DNA from: JAVKEN01 sp040221415
GTDB taxonomy: Bacteria; Pseudomonadota; Alphaproteobacteria; Rickettsiales; JABSSG01
DNA: 64,000 nucleotides
NCBI GenBank assembly: GCA_040221415.1
Contig: JAVKEN010000014.1
Location: 1 to 64,000 of the forward strand
Direction: 5' to 3'
The translations under genes were made by a program, and so were the position numbers. This document shows, piece after piece, positions 24,280 to 32,666 of the stretch; within the stretch, counting starts at the first letter, position 1, and the number at the start of each line of letters is the position of its first letter. The notes under the pieces are model-generated. The model was given only the letters and a program-made list of their open reading frames with translations, did not search any database and was not told where the DNA came from.

Positions 24280-24300
24280 TTAACTTTTATATAGTATAAA
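24280..24300 (+). promoter_or_regulatory. Partial CtrA-like promoter upstream of the 157-aa gene
   Basis: A TTAAC half-site (24280-24284) is followed after 10 bases by TATAAA (24295-24300). The first half-site is out of place (TTAAC-AAA-TTAAC), so binding is uncertain. Confidence 0.4.
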
Positions 24301-24348
24301 GGTCATTAGATTCTACACGGTGTTAGTCAATGATGAGGAGGCAATGTC

Positions 24349-24822
24349 ATGAAAACCAGGTATCAATACCCGTCTGCGTATCGTGCACGCAAGCGAAACC
24401 TTAAGAAAGCAAAACATCTTAGAAAAACTAGTGCACCCCAACCTATTTTGGTCTGCTTAAGAAAAGATGTGATTTCAAGGGACGAGTTCGTTGCAGCGAA
24501 TTTTTTCTTGAGATTATTTAGATTGAGATATGGCGAACACATGATTCGCGCATGCTCATTTGGGAATCGCGATAAAGAGTATAGAGGTATCAAGTCAGAA
24601 GAATGGTATGAAAATAGCAATATTTTGTATCAGGAATTAGTTGCTGAACTTCAAAAAAACAGATGCTTGAGGGTTGTACTGAATATTTGCGTGTATGAAA
24701 AATGGCCGGGGTTTTTGCTGGATTGCGACATTGCCAAAGAAAAAAATTTCGCTGAATATCAAGCACTTAAATTGGGCTTAGCTTTAATTTGTAAATTTTT
24801 AGAAAAAAATTATTCAATATAG
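24349..24822 (+). CDS. Hypothetical 157-aa protein with basic N-terminus
   Basis: GAGGAGG lies seven bases before ATG, a strong ribosome site. Residues 1-30 are very basic (AYRARKRNLKKAKHLRK), suggesting nucleic-acid or membrane-surface contact. The rest looks like an alpha/beta fold (QPILVCLRKDVISRDEF, LRVVLNICVYEKWPGF). No signal peptide. I recognise no family. Confidence 0.65.
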   Translation: MKTRYQYPSAYRARKRNLKKAKHLRKTSAPQPILVCLRKDVISRDEFVAANFFLRLFRLRYGEHMIRACSFGNRDKEYRGIKSEEWYENSNILYQELVAELQKNRCLRVVLNICVYEKWPGFLLDCDIAKEKNFAEYQALKLGLALICKFLEKNYSI

Positions 24823-24867
24823 ACTTATTTACAGGTATAATGGAAGACATAACTAAACTTGTTATTT

Positions 24868-25089
24868 ATGAGTAATGATGAAGGCAGCCCCAGTTGGGGT
24901 AGCAAACTGAAGAAAGCTTTAAGCTTTTTTAAACCCGAAGGCGTAACACACAAACTAGGACAAAATCCTGTTTCTCTTAAACCCGAAGTTCTAAACGACC
25001 CCGATGTTCAAAAAGTAGTCGATCATACGAAGTCTACTGAAGGAACTGGTTGCTTGGCATATCCGGAAGAACCAAAGAGAACGGCTTAG
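24868..25089 (+). CDS. Hypothetical 73-aa protein
   Basis: Start at ATG 24868 (MSNDEGSPSWGSKL); the frame is open a few codons upstream only through a TTG. A short amphipathic helix (KLKKALSFF) is followed by Pro- and Lys-rich sequence. TATAAT lies 30 bases upstream with a plausible TTCAAT -35 at 17 bases. No family is recognised. Likely real but small. Confidence 0.5.
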   Translation: MSNDEGSPSWGSKLKKALSFFKPEGVTHKLGQNPVSLKPEVLNDPDVQKVVDHTKSTEGTGCLAYPEEPKRTA

Positions 25090-25114
25090 TTTAAAGCAAA
25101 ATATTTCAGCATTC

Positions 25115-25160
25115 CTGGTTTGTGATGAGCAACCAACGCACTCATCTTGTTGATAACCAG
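25115..25160. other. Two-part inverted repeat after the 73-aa gene
   Basis: CTGGTT (25115-25120) pairs with AACCAG (25155-25160), and inside it GATGAG (25124-25129) pairs with CTCATC (25141-25146). No T-run follows on either strand. It lies between convergent genes and may be a terminator-like or protein-binding structure. Confidence 0.4.
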
Positions 25161-25192
25161 CTGATGCCCACAAATATATTTAAATCAACTAT

Positions 25193-25861
25193 TTAATAAC
25201 GTGAAGGCGACTCATTTCCTTTGCGCCCCCTAAATAGCTCTTCTCTTTCCTGAGCTTCGGTTTTTGCTGTGCCTGAGTCTCGTCTTGGTTCAGCTGCTAC
25301 AACTTTTGCTTTTCGGAAGTTTGCTCTATGAGCTAAAGTTTTGGCCTCTTTAGCCAACTGTCCACTAAATGGTTGCTTACTATCAAAATGAACCTCGGCT
25401 GCACCACCGATATCACCTGCGGTTCGCATTCCATCATGAGCAACATAGCTACCAACTACAAACCCTGTGACAGGCATTCCTGCTCCACTCATTTCTCTAT
25501 TAATCTGCATTCCCGCCATAATCGACAAGACTCCAACTGCTACTGCAGCTGCAATACAACCAATACACCATAAAACTTTGCCTGTAGCTTCAGCAGCTTC
25601 ACCAGCAGACTTCGCCCACTTTTGTAAAGTTGTTTTTGGAAGGTCTTTATACGCTTTTTTCACAGATTCATTCTCAGCTAATCTTTTTACCGTCTCGATA
25701 TCTAACGCTCCATCTTCACCAAAATCAAAACAGCCTTTTTTATGCAGGTTAGTTAACAGGCCATCTAGAGAAATTTTAGGGTTTTTCTTAAACTCTATCT
25801 CCATATTTCTTTTAAGTTCAGTGGCTAAATCTGCCGCTCCTTCTATAATTACTTTTGCCAT
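25193..25861 (-). CDS. Hypothetical protein with central membrane segment, 222 aa
   Basis: ATG 25861 (MAKVIIEGAADL) is preferred to an upstream TTG. Residues 1-85 are helical and charged. A hydrophobic, Cys- and Ala-rich helix lies at about 94-118 (VLWCIGCIAAAVAVGVLSIM). The C-terminal 100 residues are basic and disordered (RANFRKAKVVAAEPRRD). No family is recognised. It shares a divergent CtrA-like promoter region with the 165-aa gene. Confidence 0.65.
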   Translation of the reverse strand: MAKVIIEGAADLATELKRNMEIEFKKNPKISLDGLLTNLHKKGCFDFGEDGALDIETVKRLAENESVKKAYKDLPKTTLQKWAKSAGEAAEATGKVLWCIGCIAAAVAVGVLSIMAGMQINREMSGAGMPVTGFVVGSYVAHDGMRTAGDIGGAAEVHFDSKQPFSGQLAKEAKTLAHRANFRKAKVVAAEPRRDSGTAKTEAQEREELFRGRKGNESPSRY

Positions 25862-25904
25862 GAATTTTACCAAATTGACTTTGATTTAATTTTACTTTGA
25901 TTTA

Positions 25905-25953
25905 ATTTTAAGGTTTTATTATTAATAAATAATTAACGCATTGTTGATATAAT
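25905..25953. promoter_or_regulatory. Bidirectional CtrA-like promoter
   Basis: One exact TTAA-N7-TTAA box (25922-25936) serves both strands. On the plus strand TATAAT (25948-25953) lies 10 bases after the second half-site. On the minus strand TAAAAT (25905-25910) lies 10 bases after it in the other direction. Divergent genes start at 25861 and 26001. Confidence 0.7.
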
Positions 25954-26000
25954 AAAAGATAAGGTGGAATTATCCATTCTCAAACCATTTGAGAGGGAAT

Positions 26001-26498
26001 ATGTATCATGATGTTCAAGCTATTTTGAAAGATGAGCTGTGGACGCATTTTTCGGAAGAAGAAATTCAAACCAGAAAGCCAGCAAATCTAGCAAAAAAAA
26101 TCGAAGAATACAAAGAGCAGATTGATGGTGAAGACTCAATTGAAAAGCTAGATTACATCAGCCATGTTTGCAATGTAAATTATTACGGAGCAGTTGGGGT
26201 TTCGCTTTTTGGCGATGGGGCAAGCTATATAATCAGTCAAGTTATTGCATATGACAGAATGATTCATGAAGAAAACCAATATTATGGATTTGAGGATGAT
26301 TCTCTTGAAGATGAAATTGTTATGTATATGTTCATTGGAATGTTTCAGATCCTTTCTAAAGGCGGTGCTGCTTTACTGCACATGGTGTTTCGCGATTGTT
26401 TGCTGCAGAATTTAGAAAGAGCGCGTGATGCTGTTGAAGCTGCAAATGATAATTCAACAATTACTGAAGGACAAATGTTTGATGCAGCAGGGTTTTAG
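26001..26498 (+). CDS. Hypothetical 165-aa protein
   Basis: ATG 26001 has AGAGGG upstream and is preferred to TTG 25989. The N-terminal 55 residues are charged and helical (EEEIQTRKPANLAKKIEEYK). The C-terminal part has hydrophobic helices (VSLFGDGASYIISQVIA, IVMYMFIGMFQILSKGGAALL), so membrane association is possible. No family is recognised. Its stop is immediately followed by the next ATG (TAGATG), suggesting translational coupling. Confidence 0.65.
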   Translation: MYHDVQAILKDELWTHFSEEEIQTRKPANLAKKIEEYKEQIDGEDSIEKLDYISHVCNVNYYGAVGVSLFGDGASYIISQVIAYDRMIHEENQYYGFEDDSLEDEIVMYMFIGMFQILSKGGAALLHMVFRDCLLQNLERARDAVEAANDNSTITEGQMFDAAGF

Positions 26499-26702
26499 AT
26501 GAATTCTTGTGACACTATTAAAGCTGGAAAGTATTTTGTTGGCGCTTATAAAGTTGCATCTGATTATTATTGGAACTTTGTTAGCCCTAATCGAGATTTT
26601 TATAAAATAGCTTTCCATGGAGCTTTGACAGCGATCCCATATATTATTATTGATGATATTTATATTTCAGAATGTTTGGGAGAAGATGCTGCCCAAGAGT
26701 GA
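26499..26702 (+). CDS. Hypothetical 67-aa protein coupled to the 165-aa gene
   Basis: Begins directly at the stop of the previous gene. Aromatic-rich, starting MNSCDTIKAGKYFV, with a hydrophobic stretch FHGALTAIPYIIIDDIY. No family is recognised. The coupling and shared CtrA-like promoter suggest that the two proteins work together. Confidence 0.55.
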   Translation: MNSCDTIKAGKYFVGAYKVASDYYWNFVSPNRDFYKIAFHGALTAIPYIIIDDIYISECLGEDAAQE

Positions 26703-26720
26703 GGATCCATGGCAGGTGAA

Positions 26721-27152
26721 TCAGAGGCCTCTCTTATGACCTTCGCTCTTACTGCGCGGCCTTTTGACTGAAGTTCCACCAGATTTAATGCCCATTTTGC
26801 CGAGTAAACCTTTAACACCAGAGAATATTCCTTTCTTGGATTCAGAATGCTTCTCTAATCCGGCTGCATCTTGAAGTAATGGTACCGCCATTTCATTTAT
26901 TCCATACTCATAATTTCCTAAACTGAGATTCCGGACTGTCGCTTTAACAGGCGTCGGAAAATCATGGCCTGACTCTTCAAAGCTTTTTACCAAAGATTCT
27001 TTCTGTTTTTCAAACTCATCTTGAGCTTCTCTGTCATCTGACAATGCATTAATTTTTTCAACTTTATCCGAAAAAGTTTTTAACTCGCTTATGAATTCTG
27101 TAGCTCTAACTTTTAAAGACCTTTCATCTTTTGCTGCTCCTGCATCTGACAT
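26721..27152 (-). CDS. Hypothetical 143-aa protein (MSDAG start)
   Basis: ATG 27152 is preferred (GGGTGATTTAT before it); the frame extends three codons through GTG. Residues 10-70 are helical (TEFISELKTFSDKVEKIN). The C-terminal 45 residues are Lys/Gly-rich and basic (KKGIFSGVKGLLGKMG, KRPRSKSEGHKRGL). No membrane segment and no family is recognised. An exact CtrA-like box is 41 bases upstream. Confidence 0.65.
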   Translation of the reverse strand: MSDAGAAKDERSLKVRATEFISELKTFSDKVEKINALSDDREAQDEFEKQKESLVKSFEESGHDFPTPVKATVRNLSLGNYEYGINEMAVPLLQDAAGLEKHSESKKGIFSGVKGLLGKMGIKSGGTSVKRPRSKSEGHKRGL

Positions 27153-27176
27153 ATAAATCACCCATAGTTTTCTTGT

Positions 27177-27208
27177 AGACTAACAAAAACAAGTTAATAA
27201 AAGGTTAA
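27177..27208 (-). promoter_or_regulatory. CtrA-like box with -10, upstream of the 143-aa gene
   Basis: On the minus strand TTAACCTTTTATTAAC (27193-27208) is an exact TTAA-N7-TTAAC site. TAGTCT follows after exactly 10 bases (27177-27182). It sits between this gene and argS, but no matching -10 is seen toward argS. Confidence 0.7.
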
Positions 27209-27282
27209 AGAAGTAAATTGCCATAAAATATTGTCTTCGCAGTAAATTCAATTATAATCCTGGCAATTAAATTTGCTGCAAA

Positions 27283-29022
27283 ATGAATCTGTTTAATATC
27301 ATCAGAGATAAAGTCGTTGGAATATGCCAAGAAATTGGCAAGCAAAAGAATTGGCCAGAAGCTAAGTTTGAAGCTGTGAATGCAGAGCAGCCGAAGAACC
27401 CAGAGCATGGTGATTTGGCGACAAATGCTGCGATGGTGCTGGCTGGACAGGTGCGCCAAAATCCGCGTGAGCTGGCTATGCGCATTTCATCTGAGCTTGA
27501 AAAAATTGATATGGTTGAGTCCACTTCAGTTGCTGGCCCTGGGTTCATTAACATTGTTCTAAAAAAAGAAATATGGCTGCAGCAGCTTACTTTGATTAAC
27601 AAAGATATTAACGCTTATACAAAAACAGATATTGGCAAAGGCCACCGAGCAAATATTGAATTTGTCTCTACTAACCCTACTGGGCCGATGCATATTGGCC
27701 ATGCAAGAAATGCGATTTGCGGCGATGCATTGGCAAACTTGCTTGATTTCTGCGGTTACGATGTTACCAAAGAATATTACGTAAATGATGCTGGAGCGCA
27801 AATTGGCGTTCTTACAGAATCTGTGTTTATTCGTTATCTAGAATTATTTGGCCGGTTCGATGGTGACTTTCCTGAAGGTTGTTACCCAGGTGATTATTTG
27901 ATTCCCCCTGCTCAAAAGCTAAAAGATATTCATGGCGACAAGTTGATCGATATGAAGGCAGAAAAGCGTAATGCAATTATTCGCCCGTTTATCGTTGAAG
28001 AAATGATGATGCTAATTCGCGCCGACCTTAAATTGCTTGGGGTTGAACATGAGGTGTTTACAAGCGAACAATCACTGCATGATGCTAAAGAAATTGAAAA
28101 ACTAGTTCAATATTTAGAAGAAAAAAATCTGGTTTATCGCGGAGTTCTTGAGCCGCCTAAAGGCCAGAAGCCAGACGATTGGGAAGAGCGCGATCAGCTT
28201 CTTTTCCGATCTACTAACTATGGTGACGATGTTGATCGACCGCTGCAAAAATCAGATGGTTCTTGGACTTATTTTGCTGCTGACATTGCTTACATGAAAC
28301 ATAAGCTGGATAGGAACTTTGATTATTTGGCGATTTTCTTGGGCGCTGATCATGGTGGTTATGTGAAGCGTTTGAAAGCTGCTGCAAAAGTTTTATCGGA
28401 AAACAAAGCTGATATTGATGTGAAATTATGCCAGCTGGTGAATTATCTTAAAAATGGCCAGCAGCTAAAAATGTCAAAGCGTGCAGGAACTTTTGCAACT
28501 GTGAAAGATATTGTTGATATGTTAGATCAAGATATTATCCGCTTCATGATGCTGACCCGTAAAAATGACGTGGTGATGGATTTTGATGTTGATAAAGTTG
28601 TTGAACATTCAAAGGATAATCCAGTTTTTTATGTGCAATACGCTCATGCAAGAGCTAGATCTGTGCTTCGCTCTGCAAAAGAAGATTACACAGATGCATT
28701 TGAAATTTATCAATCTGGCAGAAGCAATTTAAGCTTGATTGATACTAAAGCTGAAATGGCTTTAATTAAAAATATTAGCTCGTGGCCACGCCAAATTGAA
28801 CAAGCTGCGCAAAGCCATGAGCCACACAGAATTGCTTATTATCTGGAAAGTCTAGCAGCTGAGTTTCACAGCTTATGGAGCAATAAGGAAGAACAGATTA
28901 AGTTCTTAATCAAAAATGACTCAGAGTTAACAGCTGCACGTTTGACACTAGTTGATGCGGCAAGTAAAATTATAAAATCAGGTCTTAATTTGATTGGCGT
29001 TGAAGCCATGGATTCAATGTAA
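27283..29022 (+). CDS. argS: Arginyl-tRNA synthetase
   Basis: Class I aminoacyl-tRNA synthetase that charges tRNA-Arg, cytoplasmic, 579 aa, a normal length. The N-terminal Add-1 domain precedes the catalytic HIGH motif (GPMHIGHARNAI, about 130). The KMSKS equivalent is KMSKRAGTF (about 400), followed by the helical anticodon-binding DALR domain with YVQYAHARARSVLR. Housekeeping gene; the downstream SPOR-domain gene begins one base after its stop, as in other Rickettsiales where this pair is conserved. Confidence 0.97.
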   Translation: MNLFNIIRDKVVGICQEIGKQKNWPEAKFEAVNAEQPKNPEHGDLATNAAMVLAGQVRQNPRELAMRISSELEKIDMVESTSVAGPGFINIVLKKEIWLQQLTLINKDINAYTKTDIGKGHRANIEFVSTNPTGPMHIGHARNAICGDALANLLDFCGYDVTKEYYVNDAGAQIGVLTESVFIRYLELFGRFDGDFPEGCYPGDYLIPPAQKLKDIHGDKLIDMKAEKRNAIIRPFIVEEMMMLIRADLKLLGVEHEVFTSEQSLHDAKEIEKLVQYLEEKNLVYRGVLEPPKGQKPDDWEERDQLLFRSTNYGDDVDRPLQKSDGSWTYFAADIAYMKHKLDRNFDYLAIFLGADHGGYVKRLKAAAKVLSENKADIDVKLCQLVNYLKNGQQLKMSKRAGTFATVKDIVDMLDQDIIRFMMLTRKNDVVMDFDVDKVVEHSKDNPVFYVQYAHARARSVLRSAKEDYTDAFEIYQSGRSNLSLIDTKAEMALIKNISSWPRQIEQAAQSHEPHRIAYYLESLAAEFHSLWSNKEEQIKFLIKNDSELTAARLTLVDAASKIIKSGLNLIGVEAMDSM

Positions 29023-29023
29023 T

Positions 29024-29710
29024 ATGAAAAATAAACGCGCAAGATTAATTGCCCAAGCTGCAAGCCCGAATAGCGGTAAGTTTTTTAAGCTTAAGCTGGC
29101 TATCGGAGTGCTTATTACTGCTGGGTTTATTTACCTTGCTTGGTATTCTTATAATACACAAATTTCAAATATTAGCGAATCGGAATTGCCATTGATTAAG
29201 GCACCTACTGAACCTGTGAAATATAAACCAGAAGATCCAGGTGGGTTAAAAATTGAGCATAAAGACAAAGAAATTTACGATCATATTTCTGGCAAGAAAA
29301 GTCATAAAACTGAGCACATAAAAGATGATTACGACGAACCTGATACTTATGAGAAGATAAAGAAGTCAATTGGCTTGTCTGGTAAGGCTAAGCAGAAAGA
29401 AGTAAAGGTTAAACCAATAATTATAAAACTTCCGGCTAGCAATACCAAAAAATATAGGAAGGTCATAAAGCCACCTACTTTTCATATACGTGTTGCAGCA
29501 ATAAAATCTCCTTCTGTAAAGACAGAAGCGTGGAATATTTTACAAAACAAATATCCTGAGTTGAAACCCTATGCATCTAAGGTTACTACGAAGATCAAAA
29601 GCGGGAAAAAACTTTACTTTTTAGATGTAATCGCTATAAAGACTAAGTCTCGAGCAATAGCAATTTGTAACAAAATTACTAAAGCTGGTGGCAAATGTAA
29701 GGTTTATTAA
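29024..29710 (+). CDS. SPOR-domain membrane protein
   Basis: A 228-aa bitopic inner-membrane protein. ATG 29024 lies just after the argS stop; the frame extends into argS but that would duplicate coding. The N-terminus is basic and cytoplasmic, followed by one transmembrane helix (LKLAIGVLITAGFIYLAWYSY, about 22-42). A long charged linker leads to a C-terminal SPOR domain (FHIRVAAIKSPSVKTEAWNI to KAGGKCKVY). SPOR domains bind denuded glycan strands of septal peptidoglycan, so a role in division is likely. Cotranscribed with argS. Confidence 0.85.
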   Translation: MKNKRARLIAQAASPNSGKFFKLKLAIGVLITAGFIYLAWYSYNTQISNISESELPLIKAPTEPVKYKPEDPGGLKIEHKDKEIYDHISGKKSHKTEHIKDDYDEPDTYEKIKKSIGLSGKAKQKEVKVKPIIIKLPASNTKKYRKVIKPPTFHIRVAAIKSPSVKTEAWNILQNKYPELKPYASKVTTKIKSGKKLYFLDVIAIKTKSRAIAICNKITKAGGKCKVY

Positions 29711-29764
29711 GCAGAGCACTTAATAAATTAGTTTATTGAAGAATGATGATTAAAGGAGGCAATT

Positions 29765-30124
29765 ATGTCAGCAGGTGAACAGGCACTAGAAAGAGGTATT
29801 TCTACTGCAGGATCAGAAGATATCTATAAATTGGAAGAACTTAACATCACATTTGAAGATGGTGATTTTTATTTAACAACGTCAGACGGAACTAAAACAG
29901 AAATTGAAGTGCATTGTGCAAACGATAAGTATTACTTCATTCTAGAAGGTGAGGAAATATATTTTGAGTTAGACCAAGTAGATGGCGAAGAAAATCAAAA
30001 TAACATTGAAAATTTTGCACGCCAAGATGCAGTGATGAATGTTGCTGAAGGTTTTGATTTGAGTGGTGCGATGTTAGGAGAAGTCGTGATACCACCTATA
30101 GATCACAGTGAATTTGGCAGTTAG
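29765..30124 (+). CDS. MSAGE-type acidic protein, 119 aa
   Basis: First gene of the second acidic-protein array, starting MSAGEQALERGI after AAAGGAGG. Residues 20-80 look like an all-beta patch (LEELNITFEDGDFYLTTSDG, EIEVHCANDKYYFILEGEE). The tail is acidic. It may share a small beta fold with the ordered part of the 312-aa and 217-aa array members, but the similarity is only at the pattern level. No family is recognised. Confidence 0.65.
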   Translation: MSAGEQALERGISTAGSEDIYKLEELNITFEDGDFYLTTSDGTKTEIEVHCANDKYYFILEGEEIYFELDQVDGEENQNNIENFARQDAVMNVAEGFDLSGAMLGEVVIPPIDHSEFGS

Positions 30125-30194
30125 TAATCAAACCATACATTTGTCCTAAACAAATAAACAAGTATACTAAACCAGAAGAATAAGGAGATTGATA

Positions 30195-31133
30195 ATGTCA
30201 GGCGGAGAAAGAAGACCAGAAAGAACAACAGAGGCAGCGCATCGAGTTACCGGGTCCATAACAAATGGTGTACGAATATACAAAGTTTGTGACCCAAAAT
30301 CTGGAATCACATTTACTTTTAACAATATAACTGAAGCACTAGATTTTGCTGAACGAGTAGAGCGAGGCGAGGTAGTTAACCCAGATTTTGAAAGAGTTGA
30401 TGCTTCTTCGGAAGTAAAAACCTTCCATTATGATGGAGATTCAGATTCGGAAGTAGAGCCGATCGACCATAGAAGTCTTCGTCCTGCTGGTAAAGCTGCG
30501 GAAAAAGATTCAGAAAGTGAAGTTAGCGAAGGAGTTGGAGCTGCTGGAGGTGGAGGAGCTGCCGCAGCTGTTACACCAGGCAAAACTCCCCTTGATCCTG
30601 CATCACTGGTAAGGCCCGCTGGCCCCGCAGTGATTCCTACTCCAGACTCAGGATTTCCTTTTAGTGAAGAAAATTTAATTGGAAGACTACGTTCCGAGCA
30701 CAGAGAAAAGGAAGGTGCTGGCGAAGGTGAAGGCTGGGGTGGAGATGGTCGTGAAGAATTGCCATTGCCTGGTCAAAGTCAAGTCGGAGGTGCTTATGGT
30801 GATGGTGGAAGCCTTCTTGATGACTTACTTGACGCCTGTGAGCGTGGTTTTAGAGAGGCAGCAAGAGCACGGCGTGACGACGATAATTCTAGCGTTCACA
30901 GTGATCGTAGCAGATCACCTACAGAAGTAGAAGATGAAAGAGAAGAAGAATCTTCTCCTTTATTTGTAGTGCCTCGTTACGGAGAGCAAGAAAGTCCGGT
31001 GGTTGAAGCTCCTGATGGGGTAGAAGAAGGATCTTCTCTTGTTGTTGCATCAGTCATTACAGATGTTGGTGGAGCTGCTCCAAGTAGTCCACAATTACCT
31101 GGTGCTGTTCCAGACGCAGATAGCGGTATATAG
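30195..31133 (+). CDS. MSGGE-type disordered acidic protein, 312 aa
   Basis: ATG 30195 (AAGGAG upstream) gives MSGGERRPERTTEA; the TTG two codons upstream is unlikely. Residues 20-65 form an ordered patch (VRIYKVCDPKSGITFTFNN, EALDFAERVERGEVVNP) that resembles the 217-aa protein (GVTFTFGCLHSGEITF). The rest is Gly-, Glu-, Ser- and Pro-rich. A plausible promoter, TTGTCC-16-TATACT, lies upstream. The next gene starts one base after its stop. No family is recognised. Confidence 0.7.
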   Translation: MSGGERRPERTTEAAHRVTGSITNGVRIYKVCDPKSGITFTFNNITEALDFAERVERGEVVNPDFERVDASSEVKTFHYDGDSDSEVEPIDHRSLRPAGKAAEKDSESEVSEGVGAAGGGGAAAAVTPGKTPLDPASLVRPAGPAVIPTPDSGFPFSEENLIGRLRSEHREKEGAGEGEGWGGDGREELPLPGQSQVGGAYGDGGSLLDDLLDACERGFREAARARRDDDNSSVHSDRSRSPTEVEDEREEESSPLFVVPRYGEQESPVVEAPDGVEEGSSLVVASVITDVGGAAPSSPQLPGAVPDADSGI

Positions 31134-31134
31134 T

Positions 31135-31605
31135 ATGTCAGGATCAGAAAGGTCAGCAGGTCAAAAACGTCCAAGAGAGGAAGGCTCTAGAAAAATTTCA
31201 TTCGACCGAGAAGTAAAAGCCGATGATGGCACTATTTATGAATTGGGCGAAGTAATTGGCGATGGTTCAGTGGATGCATTATTAACAGCAAATAAGCTAG
31301 AATTATTAATCAGAAAATACTCAACAAAGGGTCAATCTATTCAAGATAGTGGCAATCTTATTCTTGAGCGAGCTGCAAAAGTTGCTAAAAAACAGGCAGA
31401 CTTAGAAGCAGCGCGAGAAAAATATCTTAAGGCATTACGACTAGAAGCTGAAGAAGGAGCTTCTAATCATGGCGCTGAGAGTGAGGGTGAAGGAGCAGCT
31501 CATGCTGGGGTGGAATTACGTGTTACTGAAGCGGAAGGTGGAATCTTAGGAACGCTTGCAGATTTCGCCGATTTATATGGCGGATTTGCTGATAGCCAAA
31601 ATTAA
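31135..31605 (+). CDS. MSGSE-type protein, 156 aa
   Basis: Start set at ATG 31135, one base after the preceding stop; the frame runs upstream inside the previous gene but MSGSERSAGQKRPR fits the family signature. Residues 20-65 look folded (ISFDREVKADDGTIYELGEV, ALLTANKLELLIRKY). A charged helix follows (AAKVAKKQADLEAAREKYL). The C-terminus (GGILGTLADFADLYGGFADSQN) is distinct. No family is recognised. Translationally coupled to the 312-aa gene. Confidence 0.65.
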   Translation: MSGSERSAGQKRPREEGSRKISFDREVKADDGTIYELGEVIGDGSVDALLTANKLELLIRKYSTKGQSIQDSGNLILERAAKVAKKQADLEAAREKYLKALRLEAEEGASNHGAESEGEGAAHAGVELRVTEAEGGILGTLADFADLYGGFADSQN

Positions 31606-31676
31606 TTTTTTCATATTGAACAAATCAAAATAAATCTCTAAACTCTTTCCAACTTAAATGATGATGGAGATTTAGT

Positions 31677-32246
31677 ATGTCTGGTGGTGAGTTTAATCCT
31701 TTTGCAAGCCCCCCTGGGAATTTGCATAAAGCTGTAGTAAAAGCATTTGATGGACATCCGGCACTGAGACGATTGATGAGTCCAAGACCAGATGGCAAGG
31801 TTGCCTGTGAAACTTCTTACGGTGAAATAGAGATAACACAAACCCCAGATGGGAATTTTATTATCAAACAGACTAATGAAGAGGGAATAACAGAAACTGT
31901 AGTAGCAAGCGCAGAAGATTTGGCTGCAGAACTAAATAAGCTTGTAGATAAAGACGAAGGTACCCCCGCACCAGAAACTGAACCTCCTGTTACACCTGTA
32001 GAGACTCCTGAAGCAGATGATGAAGCAGCAGCACGAGGTGGAGGCATAGGAGGTGTAATCGAAGGGTTGCCTCCTCACCCTGCAGAGCTAGGAAGAGTCC
32101 CTTCTACAGAACCTGGGACTCCTGATGGGCGAGGAGATGCAAATTCAACTAATGCTAATCATGGGGGAAATGAAGGAGATCATTTTGTTAGAGAGGTTGG
32201 TATAATAGGCATTGATACATTGCCTGGAAGTGGAAGCGTTGAATAA
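31677..32246 (+). CDS. MSGGE-type protein, 189 aa
   Basis: Starts MSGGEFNPFASPPGNL after GATGGAG. Residues 35-85 are a beta-rich ordered patch (DGKVACETSYGEIEITQTPD, GNFIIKQTNEEGITETVVAS) followed by a helix (AEDLAAELNKLVDK). The remainder is Pro/Gly/Glu-rich and disordered. TTGAAC and TAAACT at 17-base spacing could be its promoter. The opening resembles MAGDEFFPF of the next gene. No family is recognised. Confidence 0.68.
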   Translation: MSGGEFNPFASPPGNLHKAVVKAFDGHPALRRLMSPRPDGKVACETSYGEIEITQTPDGNFIIKQTNEEGITETVVASAEDLAAELNKLVDKDEGTPAPETEPPVTPVETPEADDEAAARGGGIGGVIEGLPPHPAELGRVPSTEPGTPDGRGDANSTNANHGGNEGDHFVREVGIIGIDTLPGSGSVE

Positions 32247-32248
32247 AA

Positions 32249-32662
32249 ATGGCAGGCGACGAATTTTTTCCATTTTTTATTTCTGGGCTTTTAGGCGATG
32301 AGGGCATTTTAGTTGAGTCAGAAGAATACATGCCTCCATTTTACGATAATATAGATGACTTGCTGGCACATAGACCGCATGATGGTAATTATACAGCAGA
32401 GCTCGAGATGGCAAGGGAAGATGCCCACACACCTGATTATGGAGAACATTTATTTAATGTAGCAGTCGAGAATGACTCTGCTGATGCAGACGTCCTAAGA
32501 CGTGCAGATTATTTACGTTCACTTGAACCTGATACGGAAGAATATATTAATGCAAGAGATACGTTGCTTTATGCACTATATTTTGCTGATCGCATTAAGC
32601 TTGAGATCTTGCTTGCAGAACATTCAGACTCTGGTAGTGTTCGAGCTTATTTAGGAGTTTAA
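32249..32662 (+). CDS. MAGDE-type acidic protein, 137 aa
   Basis: Starts MAGDEFFPFFISGLL two bases after the previous stop, so probably coupled. Unlike its neighbours it has little low-complexity sequence. It is acidic and mostly helical (DVLRRADYLRSLEPD, YINARDTLLYALYFADRIKLE), and may be a compact helical domain. The E-F-x-P-F pattern at residues 5-9 matches MSGGEFNPF. No family is recognised. Confidence 0.65.
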   Translation: MAGDEFFPFFISGLLGDEGILVESEEYMPPFYDNIDDLLAHRPHDGNYTAELEMAREDAHTPDYGEHLFNVAVENDSADADVLRRADYLRSLEPDTEEYINARDTLLYALYFADRIKLEILLAEHSDSGSVRAYLGV

Positions 32663-32666
32663 GATT

